Assembly: GCA_017996515.1 (NCBI GenBank)
Contig: JAGOGU010000009.1
Span: 1-16,547, forward strand
Direction of reading: 5' to 3'
Source: Allobrachymonas sp.
GTDB taxonomy: Bacteria; Pseudomonadota; Gammaproteobacteria; Burkholderiales; Burkholderiaceae_C
DNA length: 16,547 nt
Part shown: positions 9,101 to 15,713 of the stretch, in pieces
How positions within the stretch are numbered: the stretch's first letter is position 1
Layout: each line of letters starts with the position of its first letter
Program-made: the position numbers and the translations under genes
Notes under the pieces: model-generated
The model's input: the letters and a program-made list of their open reading frames with translations, nothing else
The model's database searches: none
Told to the model about the DNA's origin: nothing

Positions 9101-9193
9101 CTGCGCCTGTGCCCATACGCCTGTGGCGATAGCCGTTACCGTAGCGGCCACAAACATTCCTGCGATCGCGCGTTTTTTTCTTCCAGCATGCAT
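6134..9193 (-). CDS. Exported VIT / von Willebrand A / TPR / DUF2135 protein of unknown function
   Basis: A 1019-residue protein with a signal peptide at about residues 1-29 (MHAGRKKR, a hydrophobic stretch, then an AQA-type cleavage region). It is probably periplasmic or released: no other membrane segment or lipobox is seen and the mature part appears free of cysteine. A VIT domain at about 60-190 is followed by a vWA domain at about 313-455, with the MIDAS motif DASGS at 318-322 and FTDG near 402-405. A conserved TSLIVLDNVQDY stretch lies near 574-585, then a Lys/Gln-rich coiled-coil-like segment at about 598-650, a Met-rich linker at 660-692, TPR-like repeats at about 752-850 and DUF2135 (SWDADNTDIDLWVTDP) at about 900-975. 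The start at 9193 is chosen over an in-frame start at 9298 because AGGAGA lies 7 bases upstream (9201-9206) and it places the signal peptide at the N-terminus. Proteins with this architecture are known but have no established function. vWA domains bind metal and protein ligands, so an adhesive or scaffold role in the envelope is an inference. Confidence 0.88.
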   Translation of the reverse strand: MHAGRKKRAIAGMFVAATVTAIATGVWAQAQQPQQTQTNPARRMGQQTVPPSTPPATGTLRPWLQVADAQQPVRLSGLHVQGQVVGEVARTTLEMHFHNPNNRVLEGQLQFPLLPGQEVTGFALDIDGVWRDAVPVEKTKGRQVFEDVTRAQIDPALLEQTQGNQFRLRVYPLPANGQRRVRVTITERLQADAGGQAHWRLLLPAGEQLDQFSGQLMVQGLRSQQVRTVQGLQGQPAAVWREQAQGMQLQWQRGGYRVVQQRAGQAQAALEFAVALPQAPAVLSETRADTNYFYVDVQAPHKLAVPRKAPQDIALVWDASGSGASRDHASEWALLDAYFKAIGNTRVHLTLARDTAEQAGSFTVQDGDWSALRQALQAVAYDGATSVAALQPAARADVALLFTDGMLNYGVQSPANANATTPMLVVHASTSGDVPRLQQVARSSGGAYVDLMQLDARQGARLLQMQPLRLLKVEGNGLRELVASPVNAQGRLAVAGQRMAQVGGSGDTLRLHWQLPDGSVQQQAIALPRQPSAHAWAASLWARLMVDELSANYQANRQKITELGKQFTLLTRTTSLIVLDNVQDYVRHDIEPPQPLQDEYARIKAQQKLQLQQDEKRHLDNIARRFEDKQAWWRKDFPKGPRPKPQPEKEQGLARSRAEMAMSAMPAPMAAAAPSTEMLEMRREDVAMDAAMHVGSAQSFASKQSAQSGAAAAHIQLKKWMPDSPYARRLRAAAADEAYAVYLSELPNYRNSTAFYLDAADIFFEKKQPELALRILSNLAEMDLENRHVLRILGYRLLQAGRADLAIPVLEKVLDLAPDEPQSWRDIGLARAQAGQNQQAVDALYEVVRRPWHNRFPDVELIALAELNAIVARSAQPLDTSAVDPRLLKNLPLDLRVVLSWDADNTDIDLWVTDPNGEKVFYANALSYQGGRISRDFTGGYGPEEFSLKHAKPGKYRVQAEFYGHRQQIVAPATTLQLELFTNYGKPAQQSRAITLRLAGQKEVVDVGEFEVDAQGRLK

Positions 9194-9200
9194 GAATGGA

Positions 9201-9206
9201 TCTCCT
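9201..9206 (-). promoter_or_regulatory. Strong Shine-Dalgarno site that fixes the VIT-vWA start
   Basis: On the minus strand this reads AGGAGA with a 7-base spacer to the ATG at 9193. It is the best ribosome binding site in the window, and it argues against the longer reading frame that begins at 9298. Confidence 0.8.
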
Positions 9207-9328
9207 GTACGTTCAAACTGCATCATGAAACGATGAACCATCCCCAACGGGGTTAAGCACATCGCCACTACCTGGCAAATAAATGTAACCGTGCCCACGC
9301 TGTCTGCGTCGAAGGCACCAAGACCGCT

Positions 9329-10297
9329 TCACCCCCGGTCGGCTTTTTCGCTCTCTTCGGCCAGGCGGACGATTTGCTGCTGCCGAATCATCAAGGCTGC
9401 GTGATAGGCGCGTTGATATGCAGCCGAACCGGGCCATTGGCTCTTGGGCGTGACGTGCAACACCCAGGAAACCTCGGCGCCAAACAGAACGATCAGAGAG
9501 GAGTAATACACCCAGATCATGAGCGCCACCACCGAACCCGCCGCGCCATAAACCGATGCCGTGAAAGTGGAACTCAGATAAATGCCAATCACGATTTTGC
9601 CCACCTGAAACAGCACGGCCGCCAGCATGGCACCCGGCAACACCATGCGCAACGACGGGCGCCGCGACGGTAGCCAACGCATCACGGTAATCAGCAAAAA
9701 CAGCAGCAGCAAAAACGACAACAAGGGTTGAATAACGCCCAGCGATAGCAAAGCATTTGGCGTGTAAGGCTGCGCCCAGCGCTCGAAAATGCGCACCATG
9801 GCTGACAGCAGCAGCGATGCCATCAGCAACAGGCCGATCGCCAGCAAAATACCGAAGGTGAACACGCGCGTCACGAATATTTCGCGCGTGATTTGCAGCC
9901 AGGTTTGCTGTTTGTTGCGCGCAGGCGGCACCATCCAGATGTGGTCAAGCGCCTCACGCAGCTCGACCAATACACCGGTTGCCCCAACCAGCAAAAAAAC
10001 CAAAGCCAGCAACGATGCCATAGTCCCTTCGGCTGGGCGTTTGGTCGCCAGCAATAAGGCATCGACCAATACCCCGGCCTTGTCGCCCGCCAGATTAACC
10101 GCTGCCTGCACCAGTTGCTCGTGCGCCGCACCCTGACCAAAGAAAATACCAATCAGCCCTACCAGAATCACCAGCAGCGGCGCCAGGCTCAGCACCATGT
10201 AGTATGAAAGCGCAGCCCCATGGCGCAGGCAGTTGTCATCCTGCCACTTGCTGAAGCTGGCCCATACAAGTCCCAACACATAACGCAAGGTACGCAT
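9329..10297 (-). CDS. YihY/BrkB family inner-membrane protein
   Basis: A 322-residue integral membrane protein of the YihY/virulence factor BrkB family (Pfam Virul_fac_BrkB), historically mislabelled ribonuclease BN. The biochemical role is not established; roles in envelope stress, serum resistance and transport have been proposed for members. The family signature AALSYYMVLSLAPLL is at about residues 27-41. Six hydrophobic segments can be seen near 31-54, 92-110, 147-168, 189-206, 218-240 and 248-278, followed by a charged cytosolic tail. A conserved ELREALDHIW stretch follows the second segment. The ATG at 10297 has AGG about 7 bases upstream and is preferred to the TTG two codons earlier. 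The gene begins 18 bases after the stop of the upstream GspE-like gene, so the two are probably co-transcribed. The VIT-vWA gene follows after 135 bases and may have its own promoter. Confidence 0.9.
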   Translation of the reverse strand: MRTLRYVLGLVWASFSKWQDDNCLRHGAALSYYMVLSLAPLLVILVGLIGIFFGQGAAHEQLVQAAVNLAGDKAGVLVDALLLATKRPAEGTMASLLALVFLLVGATGVLVELREALDHIWMVPPARNKQQTWLQITREIFVTRVFTFGILLAIGLLLMASLLLSAMVRIFERWAQPYTPNALLSLGVIQPLLSFLLLLFLLITVMRWLPSRRPSLRMVLPGAMLAAVLFQVGKIVIGIYLSSTFTASVYGAAGSVVALMIWVYYSSLIVLFGAEVSWVLHVTPKSQWPGSAAYQRAYHAALMIRQQQIVRLAEESEKADRG

Positions 10298-10315
10298 GGG
10301 CAACCTGCTGACTAA

Positions 10316-12184
10316 TCAGCTCGATTCTTTGAGGGCAGATGCCCACTGCACATCGGGCGTAGTGGAGAGCAGCTCTTCCAACGTGGTGCTGCCATCGGCC
10401 ACGCGCAATGCGCCAGACAGACGCAGCGGACGCATGCCGTCGCGCATGCCCTGGCGACGCAAGGCATCAATATCCGGCTGGGGCGTTACCAGTGCCTTGA
10501 AGTCTTCGCTGATCGTCAGCAGCTCGTAAATGCCCGTGCGCCCGCGATAGCCTGTCATGCGGCACTCCAGGCAACCCACGGCGCGGTAACCACCGTATTC
10601 ACCCGTGAGGTTCCATGGCCTGATCGCCTCGGTCAATCGCGCTTTTTGCTCGCCGTTTTCATCGGGTTGGCGGCAATGCGGGCACAAGGTGCGCGTCAGC
10701 CGCTGCGCCAGCACACCCAAAAGCGTGGCATTGATCAGATAACTGGGCACGCCCAATTCAATCAGGCGCGTAATGGCCGATGGCGCATCGTTGGTGTGCA
10801 GGGTAGAAAGCACCAAGTGCCCCGTCAGCGCGGCCTGAATGGCCATATCAGCCGTTTCCAGATCGCGAATTTCGCCCACCATGATGATGTCGGGATCCTG
10901 CCGCATCAGCGTGCGCACCCCTTCGGCAAAACCAAAGTCCAACTGCGGCTGCGCCTGTGTCTGGTTGAAAGACGGCTCGATCATCTCGATCGGGTCTTCG
11001 ATCGTGGCCACATTGACTTCTTCTGTCGCCAGCCGCTTGAGCGTGGAATACAGCGTAGTGGTTTTGCCCGACCCGGTAGGCCCCGTCACCAGCACAATGC
11101 CGTGCGCATGCTTGACAAGCTGCTCCCAGCGCTGCTCGTCATGGCGCGAAAAGCCGAGCGCATCCCAGGTTTTGACCACCGCGCTAGGGTCGAAAATACG
11201 CATCACCAGCTTTTCGCCAAAAGCCGTGGGCATGCTGGAAAGGCGCATCTCCACCTCGTCGCCCTGCGCATTGCGTGTTTTGATGCGCCCATCTTGCGGG
11301 CGGCGGCGCTCCACCACATCCATGCGCGCCAACAGTTTGATGCGCGCCGTCATGGCCGCCTGTACCCCGCTGGGAATCTGGTACACGGTATGCAATACGC
11401 CGTCGATGCGAAAACGCACCACCGCCTGATCGCGGCGCGGCTCCAGATGGATATCACTGGCACGTTGCTCAAACGCGTACTGCCACAGCCAATCCACCAG
11501 CTGCACCACGCCCTTGTCGTTGGCATCGAGATTCTTGTTCTTGCCCAGATCAACCAACTGCTCGAAATTGGTGATATTGCTGTTGCCGCCAGATTTGGTC
11601 GCGGCCAACACCGATTTGGACAAGGTGTAAAACTCGGTGGTGTAGCGTGCAATCTCCAGGGGACTGCTCACCACCAGCTTGACTTTGCGTCTGGTTTGGC
11701 GCTCAACCTCGCCAATCCAATCGGTCTCGAATGGCTCGGACGTAGCTACCACCATCTCTTGCGGCGAAACCTGAACGGGCAACACCTTGTGGCGCTCGGC
11801 ATAGGCCAGGCTCATGGCATCCGACACCCTGCCCAAATCCGCCTTGAGCGGGTCAATGCGCAAATATGGCAGGTGCGCCCGCTTTGCCAGAAAGCGCGTC
11901 AAGTCTTCAATATCAAGTTTTCTGCCATCGCTTTCGCGGGCAATGTCCAGCTGTGCCAGCCGCACCAGCGGGTGCTGGCTGCTTTCCATGACCGAACAGC
12001 GCGTCACGATCCGCTCGTGCTCATCCACGCTGATCACGCGATCAAGCAACAACCATTTGGCCAGCCGCTGCCAATCGATAGGGCCCGATACAGCTCGGCG
12101 AGACTTGGAAAAAGAGGAAGAATCCCCAAGTGGAGGAGGGCCAGAAGAATTTGAGCCTGTAGGGGAAAGTGCATCCGTCATCAT
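10316..12184 (-). CDS. GspE/PulE/PilB-family secretion or pilus ATPase (orphan)
   Basis: A hexameric-type ATPase of 622 residues that would power pilus assembly or type II secretion at the inner membrane. It has an N-terminal Ser/Pro-rich stretch (1-35) and an MshEN-type N-terminal domain at about 38-190. The catalytic core carries GPTGSGKTT at 368-376, the Asp box TIEDPIE at 394-400, a Walker B-like region DIIMVGEIRD at 432-441, and the His box STLHTNDA at 460-467. The zinc tetracysteine is intact: two CxxC pairs at Cys501/Cys504 and Cys538/Cys541. It looks catalytically complete. None of the usual partners (GspF/PilC platform protein, prepilin peptidase, pseudopilins) is in this window, so I give no symbol; it could serve a pilus or secretion system encoded elsewhere. 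The start is one of two tandem ATGs at 12184 and 12181, with no Shine-Dalgarno sequence. The YihY/BrkB gene follows after 18 bases. Confidence 0.9.
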   Translation of the reverse strand: MMTDALSPTGSNSSGPPPLGDSSSFSKSRRAVSGPIDWQRLAKWLLLDRVISVDEHERIVTRCSVMESSQHPLVRLAQLDIARESDGRKLDIEDLTRFLAKRAHLPYLRIDPLKADLGRVSDAMSLAYAERHKVLPVQVSPQEMVVATSEPFETDWIGEVERQTRRKVKLVVSSPLEIARYTTEFYTLSKSVLAATKSGGNSNITNFEQLVDLGKNKNLDANDKGVVQLVDWLWQYAFEQRASDIHLEPRRDQAVVRFRIDGVLHTVYQIPSGVQAAMTARIKLLARMDVVERRRPQDGRIKTRNAQGDEVEMRLSSMPTAFGEKLVMRIFDPSAVVKTWDALGFSRHDEQRWEQLVKHAHGIVLVTGPTGSGKTTTLYSTLKRLATEEVNVATIEDPIEMIEPSFNQTQAQPQLDFGFAEGVRTLMRQDPDIIMVGEIRDLETADMAIQAALTGHLVLSTLHTNDAPSAITRLIELGVPSYLINATLLGVLAQRLTRTLCPHCRQPDENGEQKARLTEAIRPWNLTGEYGGYRAVGCLECRMTGYRGRTGIYELLTISEDFKALVTPQPDIDALRRQGMRDGMRPLRLSGALRVADGSTTLEELLSTTPDVQWASALKESS

Positions 12185-12395
12185 GGCTGCATTATGCGAC
12201 CGATTGCAGCCTTTGGGTTAAATGGCATGCTCTGGCACAAGCCATAAGACCCCATTCCGTCACGTATCGGCCCTTTTATACATCGGATAATGTCCTCTCT
12301 CCGCCATCTCGTATTCTCTCGGTCTGACGGGATGGGGCACCCGTTTGATGATGCCTGCTGGCGCTTGCATCATGCCCCTTCGGCAAGAGGGCAAC
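12185..12395. other. Leader/intergenic region upstream of the GspE-like gene
   Basis: About 210 non-coding bases lie between the GspE-like start and the terminator of tRNA-Leu. The gspE promoter should be here. On the minus strand TATAAA occurs at 12275-12280 without a convincing -35 box, and on the plus strand GATAAT at 12286-12291 is also unsupported. The main visible structure is the overlapping inverted-repeat set at 12334-12393. Confidence 0.4.
12334..12393. repeat. Two mutually exclusive hairpins in the gspE leader
   Basis: Hairpin A pairs GGGGCA (12334-12339) and ATGATGC (12348-12354) with GCATCAT and TGCCCC (12367-12378). Hairpin B pairs TGCCCCTT (12373-12380) with AAGAGGGCA (12385-12393), with one bulged A and a CGGC loop. 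The segment 12373-12378 is needed by both, so only one can form at a time. The arrangement resembles an attenuator or switch, but no U-tract follows hairpin A and no function is shown. Confidence 0.4.
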
Positions 12396-12428
12396 AAAAA
12401 ACCCCGTGAGCCAAAACTGACGGGGTTT
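12396..12428 (-). terminator. Rho-independent terminator of tRNA-Leu
   Basis: AAACCCCGT (12399-12407) and ACGGGGTTT (12420-12428) form a 9-bp stem with a 12-base loop. On the minus strand the stem ends in a run of six T (12396-12401). It begins 36 bases after the tRNA 3' end and is well placed to end the tRNA transcript before the GspE-like gene. Confidence 0.85.
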
Positions 12429-12464
12429 GATGTAATTTCAGCGTAACTCGCTAGAATCTATCTC

Positions 12465-12549
<85 letters not shown>

Positions 12550-12577
12550 TTCACCGAAGAAGCGCGAATCATATCAA
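12550..12577 (+). promoter_or_regulatory. Weak candidate promoter for rnr
   Basis: TTCACC (12550-12555) and TATCAA (12572-12577), four of six matches each, are spaced by 16 bases. Transcription would start near 12584, giving an A-rich leader of about 18 bases with no Shine-Dalgarno sequence. It overlaps the opposite-strand tRNA promoter. It is the only plus-strand candidate I see between the tRNA gene and the rnr start; an upstream promoter reading through the antisense of the tRNA is the alternative. Confidence 0.25.
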
Positions 12578-12596
12578 AAAATTGAACGAAAAACAA
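12568..12596 (-). promoter_or_regulatory. Sigma-70-type promoter for tRNA-Leu
   Basis: On the minus strand TTGTTT (12591-12596) and TATGAT (12568-12573) are spaced by exactly 17 bases, and the -10 box is followed by a GC-rich TCGCGC discriminator typical of stringently controlled stable-RNA promoters. Transcription would start near 12561, giving a leader of about 12 bases before the mature tRNA. The -35 box lies within a few bases of the rnr start codon, so polymerase here would sit on the rnr leader. Confidence 0.6.
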
Positions 12597-12601
12597 AAAG
12601 C

Positions 12602-14968
12602 ATGAAAGAATTTTCAAAAGAAATCGTTGGCACCGTACAAGGGCACCGAGACGGGCATGGTTTTGTCGTGCCAGACGACGGCTCGGCCGATCTGTATCTT
12701 CCGCCCAACGAAATGCGCGCCGTGCTGCACCGCGACCGCGTCAAGGCGCGCATCAGCAAATACGACCGCAAAGGCCGCAGCGAAGGGCGCGTGCTCGAAA
12801 TCATCGAGCGCAACCCCCAACCTATCATCGGCCGCCTGTTGCAAGAAAACGGCATTTGGCTGCTGGCGCCGGAAGACAAACGCTACGGTCAAGACATCAT
12901 CCTGCCCCAGAGTGCGCTGGCCGATGCCCAGCCAGGTCAGGTCGTGGTGGTTGAGCTGACCGAGCCGCCCGCCCTGTACGGCCAACCCGTGGGGCGCGTG
13001 ATCGAGGTGCTGGGCGATATGGACGACCCCGGCATGGAGATCGAAATCGCCGTGCGCAAATACGGCGTGCCGCATATCTTTTCTGATGCCTGTTTGCAGC
13101 AGGCCAAGGCGCTGCCCGCCACCGTGCACGCAACCGACTGGGCGGGGCGAGTCGATCTGACAGACATTCCCCTCGTGACCATTGACGGCGAAGACGCCCG
13201 CGATTTTGATGACGCCGTGTACGGCACGCCCGCCGTGCTCAGCGGCCGTGGCAAATCGGCCAAAACCGGCTGGCGCCTGCTGGTGGCCATTGCCGACGTG
13301 AGCCACTATGTGCAAAACGGCAACGCCATTGATATAGATGCCTACGAGCGCGCTACCAGCGTGTATTTTCCGCGCCGCGTGATACCGATGCTGCCCGAAA
13401 AGCTCTCCAACGGCTTGTGCTCGCTCAATCCCGATGTGGATCGGCTGTGCATGGTGTGCGACATGCTCATCACGGCCGAAGGCGAGATCTACGCCTACCA
13501 GTTCTACCCCGCCGTGATGCACAGCCACGCTCGCCTCACTTACACCGAGGTGGCGGCCGTCCTCTCCAACACCAAGGGGCCTGAGGCGCGTAAGCACGCC
13601 GCGCGCGTGAACGACCTGCTGCATCTGCACAGCATCTTCCAGGCCCTGCAAAGCGCCCGCGAGCGCCGCGGTGCCATGGATCTGGAAACGGTCGAGACCC
13701 AGATCGTATGCGACGAAAACGGTCGTATAGAAAAGATCATTCCGCGCATCCGCAACGACGCCCACAAACTGATCGAAGAAGCCATGCTGGCGGCCAATGT
13801 GTGCGCGGCCGACTTCATCACGCGCGGCAAGCAACCGGGGTTGTATCGCATCCACGAAGGCCCAACACCCGAAAAAGTGGAAATTCTGCGCAACTACCTG
13901 CGCATGCTGGGCATCAACGCCCATGTAAGCGATGAGCCCACGCCCGGTGAGCTGGCCGAAATTGCCGAAGCCACCAAAGACCGGCCCGATGCCGAGCAGG
14001 TACACACCATGCTGTTGCGCAGCATGCAGCAAGCCATTTACAGCCCTTACAACAGCGGCCACTTTGGCTTGGCGTACGCGTCTTATACGCACTTCACCAG
14101 CCCCATTCGGCGCTACCCCGATCTGCTGGTGCACCGCGTCATCAAAGCGATTTTGCGTGGCGAAAAATACCATCTCCCTACCCTGCCCACGCCGGGCGAG
14201 GCACAAGCCAAACTCAGCCAGCGGCTGCAAAAAAATGGCGCCAATCGTGCGCAACAACCCACAGCCAAAAGCAAAAAGCAGACGGCCGAGTTGCAGGCCT
14301 GGCAAGCCGCCGGCCTGCATTGCAGCGCCAACGAACGCCGCGCCGACGAGGCCAGCCGCGATGTGGAAGCGTGGCTCAAATGCAAGTACATGCGCGACTT
14401 TCTGGGCGAAGAATTCAACGGCACGGTCACTACCGTTACCAGCTTTGGCCTGTTCGTCACGCTGGAATCGATGTTTGTCGAAGGGCTTGTACACATCACC
14501 GAACTGGGCGGCGATTACTTCAAATTCGACGAAGCGCGCCAGGAGCTGCGCGGTGAACGCACGGGCGTGCGCTTTGCGCTGGGCTCAAGCGTGCGGGTGC
14601 AGGTGATCCGCGTCGATCTGGATGGCCGGCGCATCGACTTTCGCCTGGCACGCGCCGGGCAAGAGGTGCTGCAACAAGCCGCATCCGGCAAAAAGCGCAC
14701 CAGCGGTAAACGCCAGCAAGCGCTTGAACCCAACGGCGATAGCGCCATGGATGAACGGCCTGCGCAGGAAGAACAGGTTTGGCAACCCAGCCAGCGCAGC
14801 AAAAACAGCAGTAAAAACGGCGGCAAAGGCTATCGCCACACAACGGGCAGTGCCACCCCAGCACCCGCCCGCGCCCGCGGCAGCCGCGCGGCAACGGGCA
14901 AACCCGTCGCCAAAACGGGGAAAAAAGCATCTCGCTCTGCAACGCCTAAACGCGGCAAACGTTCATGA
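12602..14968 (+). CDS. rnr: Ribonuclease R (RNB-family 3'-5' exoribonuclease)
   Basis: Processive 3'-5' exoribonuclease that degrades structured RNA, with roles in rRNA quality control and trans-translation. The 788-residue protein starts directly with the first cold-shock/OB domain (GTVQGHRDGHGFVVPDDG, about residues 10-27). The RNB catalytic core follows, with IDGEDARDFDD at 194-204 holding the metal Asp residues 195, 201, 203 and 204, and FTSPIRRYPD at 498-507. An S1 domain lies at about 605-685, and a long Lys/Arg/Ala-rich basic tail at about 695-788. The N-terminal winged-helix domain of E. coli RNase R (roughly the first 80 residues) is missing and cannot be recovered upstream, because the tRNA-Leu gene is there. 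A Lys/Gln-rich insert at about 540-562 sits before the HCSANERRADEA motif. The ATG at 12602 is chosen because the open frame before it runs only through tRNA antisense. The leader is A-rich without a Shine-Dalgarno sequence. RNase II is unlikely given the sequence likeness to RNase R and the basic tail. Confidence 0.95.
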   Translation: MKEFSKEIVGTVQGHRDGHGFVVPDDGSADLYLPPNEMRAVLHRDRVKARISKYDRKGRSEGRVLEIIERNPQPIIGRLLQENGIWLLAPEDKRYGQDIILPQSALADAQPGQVVVVELTEPPALYGQPVGRVIEVLGDMDDPGMEIEIAVRKYGVPHIFSDACLQQAKALPATVHATDWAGRVDLTDIPLVTIDGEDARDFDDAVYGTPAVLSGRGKSAKTGWRLLVAIADVSHYVQNGNAIDIDAYERATSVYFPRRVIPMLPEKLSNGLCSLNPDVDRLCMVCDMLITAEGEIYAYQFYPAVMHSHARLTYTEVAAVLSNTKGPEARKHAARVNDLLHLHSIFQALQSARERRGAMDLETVETQIVCDENGRIEKIIPRIRNDAHKLIEEAMLAANVCAADFITRGKQPGLYRIHEGPTPEKVEILRNYLRMLGINAHVSDEPTPGELAEIAEATKDRPDAEQVHTMLLRSMQQAIYSPYNSGHFGLAYASYTHFTSPIRRYPDLLVHRVIKAILRGEKYHLPTLPTPGEAQAKLSQRLQKNGANRAQQPTAKSKKQTAELQAWQAAGLHCSANERRADEASRDVEAWLKCKYMRDFLGEEFNGTVTTVTSFGLFVTLESMFVEGLVHITELGGDYFKFDEARQELRGERTGVRFALGSSVRVQVIRVDLDGRRIDFRLARAGQEVLQQAASGKKRTSGKRQQALEPNGDSAMDERPAQEEQVWQPSQRSKNSSKNGGKGYRHTTGSATPAPARARGSRAATGKPVAKTGKKASRSATPKRGKRS

Positions 14969-15030
14969 TGACTTGTCCCACCCAACCCGTTAGTTCGAAC
15001 ATGCGCCACTCACTCTCCAACAAACCATGA
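14965..15030 (+). CDS. Possible 21-codon mini-ORF bridging rnr and the sirtuin gene
   Basis: An ATG at 14965 overlaps the rnr stop (ATGA, stop at 14966-14968). The 21-codon frame (starting MMTCPTQPV, ending SLSNKP) ends at TGA 15028-15030, which overlaps the sirtuin ATG at 15027 (ATGA again). The second codon is also ATG. Overlaps of this kind at both ends suggest that ribosomes ending rnr could restart on the mini-ORF and then on the sirtuin gene, which has no Shine-Dalgarno sequence of its own. The peptide shows no recognisable motif. It may equally be a chance reading frame. Confidence 0.25.
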   Translation: MMTCPTQPVSSNMRHSLSNKP

Positions 15031-15713
15031 AGCAAAAAACCTGTGTGGCGTTAACCGGCGCGGGCATCAGCGCCGACAGCGGCATCCCAACCTTTCGAGG
15101 CGCGGGCGGCCTGTGGGAAGGGCACCACGTGGAAGATGTTGCCACGCCCGAGGCGTTTGCCCGCAACCCGCAACTTGTGATTGATTTTTACAATGCCCGC
15201 CGCCGCCAGCTGCCCTTGGTGCAACCCAATGCGGCGCATCTGGCGCTGGCAGAGCTTGAATCGGCATGGAATGTGCACATCGTGACGCAAAATGTGGACA
15301 ACCTGCACGAACGCGCCGGCAGCACCCAGGTTTTGCATCTGCACGGCGAGCTGACCAAACTGCGCAGCACGGCTGACGCCCGTTACGTGATCGACTGGCA
15401 CCAGGATCAGACCCTGCAAGACTGCGACCCGCAAGGCTTCATGCTGCGCCCGCATATCGTCTGGTTTGGCGAAGCTGTACCCTTGATTGAAGACGCCGCC
15501 GCATGGATCGAGCAAGCTGATGTGGTGCTGGTCATTGGCACATCGCTCAAGGTGTACCCCGCCGCCGGCTTGCTGCACTACGCGCCTGCGCATGCGCGCA
15601 TCTGGCTGATCGACCCCCACCCCGCCGCCACACTGCCGGGCGTGCAGGTGATTGCCGAACGCGCCAGCATCGGCGTTGCACAAGTGGTGCAGCAATTGCT
15701 GCAAGAGGCATAA
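15027..15713 (+). CDS. Zinc-less Sir2-family NAD-dependent protein deacylase (CobB-like)
   Basis: A 228-residue Sir2 deacylase that transfers lysine acyl groups to ADP-ribose, consuming NAD and releasing nicotinamide; cytoplasmic. The NAD-binding GAGISADSGIPTFRG is at residues 11-25, TQNVDNLHERAG at 87-98, the catalytic His in HLHGEL is residue 106, and VIGTSLKVYPA is at 169-179. YNAR (Tyr55, Arg58) matches the YxxR motif that in CobB and SIRT5 binds succinyl or malonyl groups, so desuccinylase or demalonylase activity is likely. The four zinc cysteines normally found after the catalytic His are absent: only Cys133 lies between HGEL and RPHIVWFGEAVP. Such zinc-less bacterial sirtuins exist and are about this length. 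The start has no Shine-Dalgarno sequence, and translation may be coupled to rnr through the mini-ORF. I leave out the symbol cobB because the subfamily differs from E. coli CobB. Confidence 0.92.
   Translation: MKQKTCVALTGAGISADSGIPTFRGAGGLWEGHHVEDVATPEAFARNPQLVIDFYNARRRQLPLVQPNAAHLALAELESAWNVHIVTQNVDNLHERAGSTQVLHLHGELTKLRSTADARYVIDWHQDQTLQDCDPQGFMLRPHIVWFGEAVPLIEDAAAWIEQADVVLVIGTSLKVYPAAGLLHYAPAHARIWLIDPHPAATLPGVQVIAERASIGVAQVVQQLLQEA

Noticed and set aside
8063..9256. A 397-codon plus-strand open frame
   Set aside because: Antisense of the VIT-vWA gene, whose domains, signal peptide and ribosome binding site are clear.
9194..9298. N-terminal extension of the VIT-vWA protein by 35 codons
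   Set aside because: It would bury the signal peptide and ignores the AGGAGA site placed 7 bases before the ATG at 9193.
10646..12154. A 502-codon plus-strand open frame
   Set aside because: Antisense of the GspE-like ATPase; its length reflects codon bias rather than a second gene.
12614..14494. A 626-codon minus-strand open frame
   Set aside because: Antisense of rnr; no motifs, and the rnr catalytic core is intact on the plus strand.
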